Source of the DNA: Providencia rettgeri
GTDB taxonomy: Bacteria; Pseudomonadota; Gammaproteobacteria; Enterobacterales; Enterobacteriaceae
Reading direction: 5' to 3'
Assembly: GCF_013255915.1 (NCBI RefSeq)
Contig: NZ_CP053896.1
Span: 2,480,001-2,544,000, forward strand
Length of the DNA stretch: 64,000 nt
Shown: piece by piece, positions 19,115 through 28,672 of the stretch
How positions within the stretch are numbered: position 1 is the first letter of the stretch
Layout of the letters: every line of letters starts with the position of its first letter
The notes under the pieces: generated by a model
Database searches by the model: none
Told to the model about the DNA's origin: nothing
The model's input: only the letters and a program-made list of their open reading frames with translations
Position numbers and translations under genes: made by a program

Positions 19115-19756
19115 TTAAGCGGTTAGTGCCAGTTTTGCTCCAAACATCAAGAATACAGCACCAATACAGCTATTAGAGAACTTCGAAAGCTTTTTATTAT
19201 GTTTAACCATATTCGTTACGGCAACAGCACCAAAAATTAGCAATGATAAATAAATCATGCTACAAGTTTCTAAAATTAGACCAAGTATGAAAAATGGCAC
19301 ACCTGCACTTGGGTAAGCTGGGTCAATAAATTGGATAAAAAATGAAACATAGAAAATGATCATCTTAGGATTTAGTAAACTTAAAAAAACGGCTTTCTTA
19401 TAGGTGCCCTTGGTTTCTAAGATAATTGAATCAACATCACCTGTATTTTCTTTCTTATGCAATACGCTATACAGGGTTTTAATCCCTAAATAAAATAAAT
19501 AAGCCGCCCCTACGTATTTTATAACACTAAAAAAGATAGGTGATGTTTTTACTAAAGATGCAACGCCTAAAAATGATAGAAAAATGAGCACAGCATCCCC
19601 GGTAAAGACACCTAATGCGGCTTTATAACCATTTTTCACACCATATTTTGCACTGCTAGTTAAAACAAATAAAGAATTAGGGCCTGGTACCAATGTAATA
19701 AAAATAACACCGATAAGATAAGTCCATAAGTTTGTAATACCGAGATTTTCAAGCAT
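19115..19756 (-). CDS. leuE: Leucine efflux protein LeuE
   Basis: 213 residues of the LysE/RhtB superfamily. It resembles E. coli LeuE (YeaS) closely: NLWTYLIGVIFITLVPGPNS, GVFTGDAVLIFLSFLGVASL, SLLNPKMIIFYVSFFIQFID. Six membrane segments; exports leucine and analogues. Single gene with no adjacent lrp-like regulator. Confidence 0.87.
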   Translation of the reverse strand: MLENLGITNLWTYLIGVIFITLVPGPNSLFVLTSSAKYGVKNGYKAALGVFTGDAVLIFLSFLGVASLVKTSPIFFSVIKYVGAAYLFYLGIKTLYSVLHKKENTGDVDSIILETKGTYKKAVFLSLLNPKMIIFYVSFFIQFIDPAYPSAGVPFFILGLILETCSMIYLSLLIFGAVAVTNMVKHNKKLSKFSNSCIGAVFLMFGAKLALTA

Positions 19757-20229
19757 AGGAAACCCGCTAACTCAATAAAAGTTATAACAAAAAATTCACA
19801 TCGTTTATTTATGACTATATGATACAGGCTTTACATTACTTATAAAAGATATCACCACATAATAATGTCAATATAAAATATAAATCCAAATAACATTAAA
19901 ACACTAGACAAACAACAATGAATAAAGATCAAAAAACAGAATAACAACCCAAAACAAGAACCTTAGTTAGAAGCTAACTATAAATAGCCAATCAAGTAGT
20001 TGCAAATGCCAGAATAGGTAATTAAATTAGCATTTAATTTTACAGAATAAATAAAAGTAGTAGTAGTGATTTGATTAAGGTTTCGCGTTATAACATAAAA
20101 GTTCGTGCTATTTAAAAGTAAAATTGGATCAAGCCAGTATAAAACTAAAATAGCCCATTACTAATATTTCATCTCTTTAAAATCAATCAAGTTATATAAG
20201 TGTTCAAAATTACAATAAGGTTAGCTTAA
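19757..20229. other. AT-rich gene-free interval
   Basis: 473 bp between divergent leuE and azlC starts. No credible ORF, RNA or strong dyad seen; presumably promoters only. Confidence 0.35.
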
Positions 20230-20931
20230 ATGGTGTCACAACAAAGTAATCAATGGCAAAAAGCAATGATGGCAGGCGCTGTTCATACCGCTCCTCTTAA
20301 TCTTGCTGTTATTCCTTGGGGAGTTTTAGCAGGTTCAATGGCGGTCGAAACTGGTCTCGATTTCTGGCAAAGCGTAGCGATGTCCGCGATGGTATTTGCA
20401 GGTGCGGCACAATTAGTCACTCTTGGGTTGCTTAACTCGGGTGCTGGCTATATCACGATTGTTATTTCTGTTTTTTTTATCACTTCCCAGCATTTACTTT
20501 ATGGACTGACATTACGCCCCCAAGTTAAAGACTTTACAACTCCTCAGCGCCTTAGTATCGGTTTCTTATTAACAGATGAATTATTTGCGATTAGCGCTGC
20601 TAAACGTCAGAGTTTAAGCTTTCCTTATTTGTTTGGTGCGGGGTTTAGTTTTTATCTCGTTTGGTTAATTACTAGTCTTTGTGGGATTGCAATGGCCAAT
20701 ATTGTGGGCGATTTGAGCCGCTTACATCTCGACTTTTCTGTCGTGGCAACTTTGCTTGCAATCGTCGTTCCATTAACAAAAAAAATAAGTACGTTGTGTG
20801 GCGTGATCTTTTCACTCGTTGTCGCTATCGTACTTTCAATGTACTCCTTCAGTAGTGCTATTGTTATCGCAGGTGTGGGTGGGATGTTTGTTTCGGTAGC
20901 CGTTTCACGTTTATTGAAGGAGGAAAAATGA
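20230..20931 (+). CDS. azlC: AzlC-family branched-chain amino-acid exporter, large subunit
   Basis: 233 residues. The AzlC motifs AVIPWGVLAGSMAVETGL, MVFAGAAQLVTLGLL, TSQHLLYGLTLRP and GFLLTDELFAIS are all present. With AzlD it forms the exporter that in E. coli (YgaZH) secretes valine and methionine. About seven membrane segments. The stop overlaps the azlD start (ATGA), indicating translational coupling. Confidence 0.87.
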   Translation: MVSQQSNQWQKAMMAGAVHTAPLNLAVIPWGVLAGSMAVETGLDFWQSVAMSAMVFAGAAQLVTLGLLNSGAGYITIVISVFFITSQHLLYGLTLRPQVKDFTTPQRLSIGFLLTDELFAISAAKRQSLSFPYLFGAGFSFYLVWLITSLCGIAMANIVGDLSRLHLDFSVVATLLAIVVPLTKKISTLCGVIFSLVVAIVLSMYSFSSAIVIAGVGGMFVSVAVSRLLKEEK

Positions 20932-21242
20932 TTTGGCTTTTAATTATTACCTTAACAGCGGTTGTTTTTACTCTACGTTATATTTTTCTAATACCACAGT
21001 TGCCAATACGCCTTCCTCTTGTGGTTCGTCAAGCACTAGGGTATTCAGCACCTTGTTTATTAACCGCAATTTGTGCCCCTGTTATCCTATTAGAAAACCA
21101 TGAATTGCGAACCTTCCCTGATAATCCTTATTTATGGGGAGCGCTATTCTGTGTCATCGTGGCTTCTGTATTAAAAAACATGCTGCTAACTGTCGGCCTT
21201 ACCTTAGTATTTTTCTATTCTCTTATTTATTTTATCGGTTAA
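20928..21242 (+). CDS. azlD: AzlD-family small subunit
   Basis: 104 residues, four hydrophobic segments, AzlD type (LTAVVFTLRYIFLIP, LGYSAPCLLTAICAPVIL). Small partner of AzlC in branched-chain amino-acid export; starts inside the azlC stop codon. Confidence 0.85.
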   Translation: MIWLLIITLTAVVFTLRYIFLIPQLPIRLPLVVRQALGYSAPCLLTAICAPVILLENHELRTFPDNPYLWGALFCVIVASVLKNMLLTVGLTLVFFYSLIYFIG

Positions 21243-21429
21243 CTTATTATTTAAGATAAAGCATCGTTCAGCGCTTTGCTTTATCTTGGTTAATCCCTCA
21301 TAATATGGCCCTCTCAAAATACATTCCTTTTCAATTTCACCCTGTCATTGATTGTCATAGTGAATACTTTATTGGCCTTACTCAATAAATAGCCAATTAA
21401 CCTTTATAGATAATGGATAATACAATACC

Positions 21430-21897
21430 ATGCTTAATAATTATGTTTTACGCAGCGTTCGCTATATGTTGGACTTAAGCGACGCCCAAATGGTTAAAAT
21501 CGTAAAACTCGCAGATTTGGCTGTAACAAAAGAAGAAATGGTGGCTTGGTTAAAAAAAGATAATGAACCTGAATATGTTGAATGTAACGATAATATAATG
21601 GGGCATTTTCTAAATGGCTTAATCTATCACCGCCGTGGTAAAGATGAAAACCACCCCGCTCCCGAAGTCGATAGCCGACTTAATAACAATATTATGCTCA
21701 AAAAATTACGCGTGGCTTTTGAATTAAAAGATACGGATATGATTGAAATTTATCAGCTTGTTGATTTTCGTGTATCCAAGCCTGAGCTTAACGCAGTTTT
21801 CCGTAAACCTGGGCATAAAAACTATCGCGAATGTGGAGACCAATTACTGCGTTACTTTCTAAAAGGCCTGACAATTCGCCTACGTGGTGATAAATAA
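21430..21897 (+). CDS. yehS: YehS, DUF1456 protein
   Basis: 155 residues made of two copies of the DUF1456 repeat (about 1-70 and 80-150). Each contains LRxxRxxLxL..D and a KxxxYxECxDxxxxxFLxGL ending. Matches E. coli YehS in length (156) and sequence. Cytoplasmic; molecular function not established. Single gene. Confidence 0.87.
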   Translation: MLNNYVLRSVRYMLDLSDAQMVKIVKLADLAVTKEEMVAWLKKDNEPEYVECNDNIMGHFLNGLIYHRRGKDENHPAPEVDSRLNNNIMLKKLRVAFELKDTDMIEIYQLVDFRVSKPELNAVFRKPGHKNYRECGDQLLRYFLKGLTIRLRGDK

Positions 21898-21930
21898 CCG
21901 TTATTTTTGTTTGTTTTTTATTCATTAATT

Positions 21931-21980
21931 TTGCATTCTCCTGACATTTGTCTATAATAGAAGTGACAAATGTCAGGAGG
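21931..21980 (+). promoter_or_regulatory. Promoter with perfect 15-bp operator dyad for RES/Xre operon
   Basis: The arms CTCCTGACATTTGTC (21938-21952) and GACAAATGTCAGGAG (21965-21979) are perfect inverted repeats, with a 12-nt spacer that contains TATAAT (21953-21958). TTGCAT (21931-21936) stands 16 bp upstream as the -35. The right arm overlaps the AGGAGG ribosome site of the antitoxin gene. Binding of the Xre protein or the complex would cover the -10, start site and ribosome-site region. Confidence 0.8.
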
Positions 21981-21985
21981 TTCAA

Positions 21986-22447
21986 ATGAGAAACTATATC
22001 CCCACAACCCCACTTCAACCGACTGCTTCATCCTTTAAACCACTGTGGCGCCATGTAGGGTTACCCGCAGAACGTGGTATTGAGTTAACTCATTTCTTGC
22101 GTCAAGGCCTATCTGTCTCTGTCTTAGACAATATCCAAGAATGGTCAGGAATGAGCAAAACTGAATTATTGCGAATATCCGGCATTAATGAGCGCAATAT
22201 TGCTCGACGTAAAAATGCTGGCCAGCCCCTTAATGCTGATGAAAGTGAGAGAATTGCTCGTCTAGTGCGGGTATTCGATGCTGCGGTGCGTTTATTTAAT
22301 GGAGATAAGCACGCGGCAAGTGATTGGCTTAACCACCCAGTTAAAGGGTTAGGACATTTACGCCCTATTGAGCTTATTGCGACAGAAAGCGGAGCCATTG
22401 AAGTGATTGATTTGATTGGCCGTATTGAACATGGCATATTCTCATGA
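21986..22447 (+). CDS. Xre/MbcA/ParS-type antitoxin of RES system
   Basis: 153 residues. A Cro/Xre-like HTH lies in the middle (about 50-90, ISGINERNIARRKNAGQPLN) and a DUF2384 toxin-binding domain at the C-terminus (FDAAVRLFNGDKHAASDWL, then PVKGLGHLRPIELI). It neutralises the RES toxin and represses its own promoter through the adjacent dyad. It overlaps the toxin start by ATGA. AGGAGG lies 5 nt before the ATG. Confidence 0.88.
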   Translation: MRNYIPTTPLQPTASSFKPLWRHVGLPAERGIELTHFLRQGLSVSVLDNIQEWSGMSKTELLRISGINERNIARRKNAGQPLNADESERIARLVRVFDAAVRLFNGDKHAASDWLNHPVKGLGHLRPIELIATESGAIEVIDLIGRIEHGIFS

Positions 22448-22902
22448 TTTTATATCGATTGGTTAAATCCAATTTTGCGCATGATGCATGGTCGGGCCAA
22501 GGAGCTATGCTCTACGGCGGGCGTTGGAATCATAAAGGGACTCCTGCTGTTTATACTTCAACGAGTATTTCATTAGCGACCCTTGAAGTACTCGTTCACA
22601 TCAATCAAGACATACTATTGAGCCAGTTCAGCTTACTATCCATAGATATCAATGATAAGTACGTGATGAAATTGTCGTTAGATCACCTTCCGACAGATTG
22701 GCAACAAGACCCCGCACCAACCTCCACCATGGATATTGGCACTATATGGCTTAATAACCAAGATAGTCTAGCATTATTAATTCCCTCTTGTATTGTTCCC
22801 TATGAATACAACGCAATTATTAACCCGTTACATCCGCAATTTCAAAAAGCTTTACATACCGTTAAACCACTAGATTTTAGTGTTGACCCGCGCTTAGCAT
22901 AA
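22444..22902 (+). CDS. RES-domain toxin (NAD+-degrading)
   Basis: 152 residues of the RES family, named for conserved Arg, Glu and Ser: the Arg of ILYRLVKS, the Glu of LATLEVLVH and the Ser of LLIPSCIVPYEYN are present, as is the GGRWNHKGTPAVYTS motif. RES toxins degrade cellular NAD+ and stop growth. Translationally coupled to the upstream antitoxin. Its stop abuts the end of a convergent LysR gene with no gap. Confidence 0.88.
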   Translation: MILYRLVKSNFAHDAWSGQGAMLYGGRWNHKGTPAVYTSTSISLATLEVLVHINQDILLSQFSLLSIDINDKYVMKLSLDHLPTDWQQDPAPTSTMDIGTIWLNNQDSLALLIPSCIVPYEYNAIINPLHPQFQKALHTVKPLDFSVDPRLA

Positions 22903-23793
22903 TTAGATATTTGCTAATAAATACTGTAAAAAAGCATCTATTTTCGGTGATAATGCACTACGGCTCGCATAAACCGCGCGAAGTTCTATAGGCGCTGGCG
23001 ATACTTCATCGAATGCTATCCGCACTAATTTTTTCTGTTTAATCTGTTCTTCGCATGCATCTAACGCCAAAATAGCATAACCTACCCCATTCACTGCAGC
23101 AGCATGAGCCAAAATACCACTATTCACTCGGTAGCTGCTGTTAATTATCACTTTTTTCTGTAAGCCAGATGAATCAATAAATATCCACGGTTGCCCCTGT
23201 AATGCACTCAAGCTCGAAATGCACGGCATATTGGCTAAGTCAGAGTATGAACACGGTTTTCCTACTTTTTCAATTAATTGGGGTGATGCAACAACAACGC
23301 TTTGCCATGATTTGATCAGACGTGAGTGATAGCTACTGTCTTCAAGATGACCACGATGAAAAGTGAGTAACAAATCAATATCATCACTAATAACATCTTG
23401 AGGTATTAATTGTGTATCACAGTGAATATTCAATTGTGGGTGAGATAATGCAAACTTCGCTAATAAATCTGCTAATAATAAACTACCGGATTCACTGGGA
23501 ATAGTTAGCCTTAACGTGCCTGTAATTTGTTGTGGATGACATATTTGCACTACAACTTGCTCTAATTCACTGACTAGTTTTTGGCTTTGTTCAAATAAAA
23601 TATTTCCTGTTTCCGTTAGCCGCATTTGCCGGGTTGTACGTTCAATTAACTGGCTATTAAGTTGTTGTTCCAACTGTTTAATATAACGACTCACATTCGA
23701 TGTTGGCATTGAAAGTAACTTTGCCGCATTAACAAAATTTCCTTGTGTCGCGACGGCAATAAACACTTTCAATAAATTCAGGTCAACAGCCAT
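22903..23793 (-). CDS. LysR-family regulator
   Basis: 296 residues: N-terminal HTH (GNFVNAAKLLSMPTSNVSRY) and C-terminal effector domain, of the CrgA/DmlR-like subgroup. AGGA ribosome site present. It lies 45 bp downstream of the accA-like gene on the same strand and may be read through from it. Target unknown. Confidence 0.83.
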   Translation of the reverse strand: MAVDLNLLKVFIAVATQGNFVNAAKLLSMPTSNVSRYIKQLEQQLNSQLIERTTRQMRLTETGNILFEQSQKLVSELEQVVVQICHPQQITGTLRLTIPSESGSLLLADLLAKFALSHPQLNIHCDTQLIPQDVISDDIDLLLTFHRGHLEDSSYHSRLIKSWQSVVVASPQLIEKVGKPCSYSDLANMPCISSLSALQGQPWIFIDSSGLQKKVIINSSYRVNSGILAHAAAVNGVGYAILALDACEEQIKQKKLVRIAFDEVSPAPIELRAVYASRSALSPKIDAFLQYLLANI

Positions 23794-23838
23794 TTCTAAT
23801 TCCTACAGTTCACGCGCTATTAATTTGCACTAATAGCA

Positions 23839-24798
23839 TTAGCAATAACCAAAATCCATTATTTTTTGATACCGCTGTGCCAGTAATACGTCTATGTCTA
23901 ATTGAGTTAGCTCATTTAAATCAGTGAGTAACTGTTGTTTTAATTGTTGTGCAGCTAACTGATAGTCGCGGTGAGCCCCACCCAAAGGCTCAGAAATAAT
24001 AGTATCGATAATACCTAACTCTTTTAACCGTGAAGCGGTCATTCCCATTACTTCCGCTGCAATTTGTGCCTTCTGGGAATCTTTCCATAAAATAGAGGCA
24101 CAACCTTCTGGAGATATCGCCGCATAAGTACTGTATTCCAACATATTAATACGATCCCCCACACCAATCCCTAATGCACCACCAGAACAACCTTCACCTG
24201 TAATGACACAAATAATAGGGGTTTTTAAATGAGACATTTCTATAATATTGCGTGCAATAGCTTCTGCTTGCCCGCGCTCTTCAGCACCAACACCGGGGTA
24301 AGCCCCAGCAGAATCAATAAATACCATCACTGGTAAGTGGAAACGTTCCGCCATTTTCATTAAACGAAGTGCTTTACGGTAGCCTTCTGGCGATGGCATC
24401 CCAAAATTACGCATAACTTTCTCTTTTGTTGTCCGCCCTTTTTGTTGCCCAAGCACCATAACCGGCCTACCATCTAAACGAGCAAGGCCCCCCACCAGCG
24501 CTTTGTCATCAGCAAAAGCGCGGTCACCCGCTAGTTCCTGAAACTCAGTAAATATTAATGGAATATAATCAAGGGGATAAGGCCTCAATGGGTGTCTCGC
24601 TAATTGGACAATCTCCCATGCCCCAAGAGATGCAAATATGGTTTTCGTAAGCGAATGACTCTTTTTTTTCAAGAGCTGGATCTCTTCTTCTAATTTAATT
24701 TCTGAAGGATGTCCTTTTAGCTTGAAGGCAATAAGCGCCTCAATTTTGTCATTGAGTTCAACGATAGGTTTCTCGAATGCAAGAAAATGGTTAGTCAT
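23839..24798 (-). CDS. Acetyl-CoA carboxylase carboxyltransferase alpha subunit, probable second copy
   Basis: 319 residues, full-length homologue of AccA, which transfers CO2 from carboxybiotin to acetyl-CoA together with AccD. Conserved [33 protein letters not shown] and [10 protein letters not shown] are present. Two normally invariant loops differ: [11 protein letters not shown] (usual IDTPGAYPGVG, residues 161-171) and [10 protein letters not shown] (usual GEGGSGGALA, residues 201-210, Cys204). Its context (LysR, MerR, GNAT, TA genes) is not the dnaE-accA locus of enterobacteria. I infer an accessory paralogue, possibly altering drug sensitivity; whether the standard accA exists elsewhere cannot be seen here. 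Confidence 0.8.
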   Translation of the reverse strand: MTNHFLAFEKPIVELNDKIEALIAFKLKGHPSEIKLEEEIQLLKKKSHSLTKTIFASLGAWEIVQLARHPLRPYPLDYIPLIFTEFQELAGDRAFADDKALVGGLARLDGRPVMVLGQQKGRTTKEKVMRNFGMPSPEGYRKALRLMKMAERFHLPVMVFIDSAGAYPGVGAEERGQAEAIARNIIEMSHLKTPIICVITGEGCSGGALGIGVGDRINMLEYSTYAAISPEGCASILWKDSQKAQIAAEVMGMTASRLKELGIIDTIISEPLGGAHRDYQLAAQQLKQQLLTDLNELTQLDIDVLLAQRYQKIMDFGYC

Positions 24799-24844
24799 AA
24801 CGTTCCTAAAATGGTAACAGCAATCTTAGGAGTGTAATCAGAGA

Positions 24845-24897
24845 ATCAATCCCATTCTATGCTTAAAAATAGGATTGATTGTTATCAAGAATGGGAT
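24845..24897 (-). promoter_or_regulatory. Nested inverted repeats upstream of accA paralogue
   Basis: Two perfect 9-bp dyads interleave: AATCAATCC (24845-24853) with GGATTGATT (24873-24881), and TCCCATTCT (24851-24859) with AGAATGGGA (24889-24897). They fill the 105-bp gap between the MerR-type gene and the accA-like gene, where the accA promoter should lie. They are candidate MerR-type operators. Confidence 0.6.
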
Positions 24898-24903
24898 AAT
24901 GTT

Positions 24904-25326
24904 TTAACGCTGACTTTTCTTTAGCGAATTTGATTTTAAGCTGTTTTCCATAATCTTTTGAAAATTAGGGCATAAAAAGTGATTTTCTTCAGGACAATTC
25001 GCAATATGCAAAATACCCTTTTTTAAGGCTAGTAACCCCTGTATGGTTTGCTCAATTTCTTCTGCTTTTTCAAGTAGGCTAGCACGTTCAATATTAGGGC
25101 CATCCTTATGGTTGAGCATGCTAGCAATTTCATCGAGTGAAAATTTAGCTTCTTGCCCCAATGCAATTAAAGACAAACGGTTTATTACGTCTTTCCCGTG
25201 ATAAACCCGTTTTAACCCTTTACGCCCTATCGGCTTAATCAGCCCTCTCTCTTCATAATAACGTAGGGTTGATGCTGCTAAACCTGATAATTGGCTAACT
25301 TGAGAAATATCTAACTCATCAGACAT
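24904..25326 (-). CDS. MerR-family transcriptional regulator
   Basis: 140 residues: N-terminal MerR HTH (ISQVSQLSGLAASTLRYYEE, then RGLIKPIGRKGLKRVY), a dimerising helix, and a C-terminal cysteine pair (NCPEENHFLCPNF) that could bind metal or sense redox. MerR proteins activate promoters with long spacers. It lies immediately upstream of, and codirectional with, the accA-like gene, with dyads in between, so that gene is the likely target. Confidence 0.83.
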   Translation of the reverse strand: MSDELDISQVSQLSGLAASTLRYYEERGLIKPIGRKGLKRVYHGKDVINRLSLIALGQEAKFSLDEIASMLNHKDGPNIERASLLEKAEEIEQTIQGLLALKKGILHIANCPEENHFLCPNFQKIMENSLKSNSLKKSQR

Positions 25327-25356
25327 GAAATACTAACCCGCTATAATACTCGCTAA

Positions 25357-25884
25357 TCAGGCTAATTGTTGGCGCAGTAACACCGTAATCGTGCCATTCA
25401 TAAAAATTTCACGGTCAACAACGTAACCTAACTTTTCAGCCACACGTAAAGAAGCTAAGTTCCTCGGTTCAATAAAACAAATAGATTGCCGATACTTATT
25501 TTCTTTCGTCAGCCAAGACAGTGCAGCCTGCATAGCCTCTGTTGCATAGCCTTTTCCTTGATGTTCAGGTGCAATGACCCAACCCGCTTCTGGAATGCCT
25601 TTAACATGGGGTTCGACCATACGATGAAAATCCGCGAAACCTAAATCACCAATATATTGACCACTCGCTTTTTCACGGACAGCCCAATAGCCAAAGCCTA
25701 GTAATGGCCATAAACCACCATAAGCTAACATTCTCATCCATGATTCGCGCTCACTAGAAGGCATACCCCCAATGTAACGAACCATTGACTCAGTCGCCCA
25801 TAACTTCGCAAGTGCAGGAAAATCACTTACTTGGTGTTTATTTAATATCAGTCTATCTGTTTCAAGTTCAGGTATTACAGCCAT
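25357..25884 (-). CDS. GNAT acetyltransferase, RimJ/RimL type
   Basis: 175 residues: LETDRLILNKHQVSDFPALA at the N-terminus, acetyl-CoA loop IAPEHQGKGYATEAMQAALS, and late NLASLRVAEKLGYV. Acceptor unknown. The ATG at 25884 is preferred, with GGAG 8 nt upstream; an earlier ATG would overlap amn. It is 16 bp downstream of amn and probably co-transcribed. Confidence 0.83.
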   Translation of the reverse strand: MAVIPELETDRLILNKHQVSDFPALAKLWATESMVRYIGGMPSSERESWMRMLAYGGLWPLLGFGYWAVREKASGQYIGDLGFADFHRMVEPHVKGIPEAGWVIAPEHQGKGYATEAMQAALSWLTKENKYRQSICFIEPRNLASLRVAEKLGYVVDREIFMNGTITVLLRQQLA

Positions 25885-25900
25885 TGATTGCTTCTCCTTG

Positions 25901-27409
25901 CTATCTAAATGGGGGTTCATCGAACGTTCTTAATTTCCTTGAATGCAATTTATCCCCTTCTTTCCTCAATAAATCAATAGCACGAATACCTATTTGCAAA
26001 TGTTCTGAGATTGCACCTTCATAAAAACTGTTTGCTTGACCGGGCAATTTAATTTCACCATGCAGAGGCTTATCAGAAACACATAACAGCGTGCCATAAG
26101 GAACCCTGAAGCGATACCCCTGAGCTGCAATTGTGGCACTTTCCATATCCACGGCAACCGCGCGGCTTAAACTAAAACGGCGAGCTGTTGCAAAAAAACG
26201 TAATTCCCAATTTCTGTCATCTGTTGTAACAACGGTTCCAGTTCGTAGACGTTGTTTTACCAATTCCCCAGGCATATTGCTAACTTGTTTTGTAGCGTCA
26301 TATAGCGCACGCTGGACTTCCGCAATACTTGGAATAGGAATATCTGGCGGTAATACATCATCAAGAATATGGTCATCACGCAAATAAGCATGGGCCAAAA
26401 CATAATCGCCAATTTTTTGGCTTTCTCTTAACCCACCACAATGGCCAATCATCAACCAAGCATGTGGTCGTAAAACGGCTAAATGATCGCAAATATTCTT
26501 TGCATTTGAAGGACCAACACCGATATTTACTAAAGTAATTCCTGCCCCATCTCTAGCGATTAGATGATATGCAGGCATTTGAAATTTTTTCCATGTTAAA
26601 TCAGAAGTCGCAATTTGTGGATCTGCATTCTCAGCGGTTAAATAATTATGTCCAACACAAGATAATGCAATATAACGACTTTCAGGATCACGTACCTGTT
26701 CACATGCCCAATTCACAAATTCATCGACATAACGATTATAATTAGTGAAAAGAATGTACGGTTGAACATGTTCAGGTGGGGTTCCTGTATAATGCTTTAA
26801 TCGCGCTAATGAAAAATCCACACGTAATGCATCAAAATGAGACAGCGGCATTTCATCCGTAGCAGAGTTCAAACCATCTGTAATATCATCACTGATATGA
26901 GATAAATCGGTTATCGGAAAATGTGCAGCTAAATTACTGCTCATACTCCTATCTAATGCTAAATCTGAACCATCAATGACAAAAGGATAAGGAATTTCAA
27001 TTTTTGAAGGGCGAACGGAAAAAGTGACATCATAATCCTGTTGTAGGATAGATAATTGCTCAACTAAATAAGCACGGAATAGTTCTGGCTGAGTCACCGT
27101 AATGGTGTAATCACCCCGTTTAACAAAACGTGCATAAGCACGGGTTTTTTCGCAATGATCAACTTTGCCTTCCCATGTAACACACAGTTCGGGATAAGCA
27201 AATAACCCATTTTCCCTTTCTGTAATATCGGGTATGCGGCCTTCTTTTACATAAATAGCGATAGCATCTCTTAATGAATCAATCGCATTGCTATATAACA
27301 ACGAAAGTTTATCTAAAACATCTTCAATAGATAAGTTTTCATATTTCTGGCATTTTTCCAAAGACACACACAACTCCTTATCATCAGATAAAATTATCTC
27401 CGATAACAT
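25901..27409 (-). CDS. amn: AMP nucleosidase
   Basis: 502 residues. The N-terminal AMP-nucleosidase domain (about 1-180) is followed by a purine-nucleoside-phosphorylase-like catalytic domain: NIGVGPSNAKNICDHLAVLR, MIGHCGGLRESQKIGDYVLA and VAVDMESATIAAQGYRFRVP. It cleaves AMP to adenine and ribose 5-phosphate in purine salvage and energy control. Length close to E. coli Amn (484). Confidence 0.93.
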   Translation of the reverse strand: MLSEIILSDDKELCVSLEKCQKYENLSIEDVLDKLSLLYSNAIDSLRDAIAIYVKEGRIPDITERENGLFAYPELCVTWEGKVDHCEKTRAYARFVKRGDYTITVTQPELFRAYLVEQLSILQQDYDVTFSVRPSKIEIPYPFVIDGSDLALDRSMSSNLAAHFPITDLSHISDDITDGLNSATDEMPLSHFDALRVDFSLARLKHYTGTPPEHVQPYILFTNYNRYVDEFVNWACEQVRDPESRYIALSCVGHNYLTAENADPQIATSDLTWKKFQMPAYHLIARDGAGITLVNIGVGPSNAKNICDHLAVLRPHAWLMIGHCGGLRESQKIGDYVLAHAYLRDDHILDDVLPPDIPIPSIAEVQRALYDATKQVSNMPGELVKQRLRTGTVVTTDDRNWELRFFATARRFSLSRAVAVDMESATIAAQGYRFRVPYGTLLCVSDKPLHGEIKLPGQANSFYEGAISEHLQIGIRAIDLLRKEGDKLHSRKLRTFDEPPFR

Positions 27410-27465
27410 AGAGTATCAATGTGACAGTTGCAAAATATATCGCGATTAACGTACTTATATCACAG

Positions 27466-28374
27466 TTAATGTACTACAAAGGATAAAACAATTGGTAATG
27501 TGAATACCGCAGCCACGGTTTGTAATGTAATTATACCTGCCATTAGTTGGCTGTCCCCATTTAACTGACGCGTTAAAATATAAGCGGTTGGCGCAGTAGG
27601 AATAGCAAAAAATAGTACTAATAGAATTGTTTCAAGGTTTGGCAAAGAAAATAAGCCCGCCACTGTTAATGCTAAAATAGGCATAAGAAGTAAACGTAAC
27701 AATGTTGACGCCATAATAGGCTTAAATTCATTTCTTAGTGTTGAGGTTTGTAATGCGGCTCCAATACAGATTAAGCCTAATGGTAAGCTGGCAGCTGCGA
27801 GCAGTTTTAAAAATTGGTCCGAGCCAAAGGGTAATCCCACTGGGGATATATTCAATAACACGCCAACGACACAGGAAATGATCAATGGATTTTTTATGAT
27901 TGGTAATAAAATTTGCTTAGCTGAAACCTTTTGTCCTGAAGATAACGAAAGCACAGCAATGACATTACAGCTTGGTACTAAAACAGCCATAATTACCGCA
28001 GCAATAGCGATCCCTTCTTTGCCAAATAAATCAGCAACAATTGCCAACCCTAAATAAGTATTAAAACGCGTTATTCCTTGGATATGCGCGCCAAATCTCG
28101 GAATAGGTATTTTGAATAAATATTTACAACCTAGAACTAACACTGAACTAATCGCTAAAACACAAAGGATGGCGCTCGCTAAATAGGGTAATTTAGGGTT
28201 GTTCAAAGGTGCCGTTGCGAGACTGTTAATTAATAATGCAGGAAACAAAATAAAATAGTTTAATTTTTCAGCACTCGGCCAAAAATCAGCGGTGAATATT
28301 GTCGAGCGACGCAATACAAATCCCATTGTAATCAGAGCAAATAATGGCCACAAAACTAATAGAATCTTATCCAT
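27466..28374 (-). CDS. AEC-family (auxin efflux carrier) transporter
   Basis: 302 residues with about ten membrane segments in two halves of five. Family features include KLNYFILFPALLINSLA and GLICIGAALQTS. Bacterial AEC proteins move malate, malonate or similar acids; cargo here unknown. It lies upstream of amn on the same strand but separated by 56 bp with amn's own start. Confidence 0.8.
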   Translation of the reverse strand: MDKILLVLWPLFALITMGFVLRRSTIFTADFWPSAEKLNYFILFPALLINSLATAPLNNPKLPYLASAILCVLAISSVLVLGCKYLFKIPIPRFGAHIQGITRFNTYLGLAIVADLFGKEGIAIAAVIMAVLVPSCNVIAVLSLSSGQKVSAKQILLPIIKNPLIISCVVGVLLNISPVGLPFGSDQFLKLLAAASLPLGLICIGAALQTSTLRNEFKPIMASTLLRLLLMPILALTVAGLFSLPNLETILLVLFFAIPTAPTAYILTRQLNGDSQLMAGIITLQTVAAVFTLPIVLSFVVH

Positions 28375-28672
28375 GAGAACGTAATCTGTTTTTATTTGAG
28401 CATTAAGTGAGTTTGTTAATCAGTCTATCGTTAAATTTTTGTAGCTGATAGGTAAAAAAAGCGCTATTCCCATATTTTGCTTTTCTTAGCTTATTTTCGA
28501 TTAAATCGAGATTGCATCGACTTTCTCTTATTTATATTTAAATAATATATTTTTCCGCCCTTAAAACACAAGCTCCTAAACTTATCTCACTTCGGCATAT
28601 AAAAATCATTTGCTTAGGAGTTCAATATTATGTATTTTTATTCATTATAAATGCATAATTAAAGAGGTTGGT

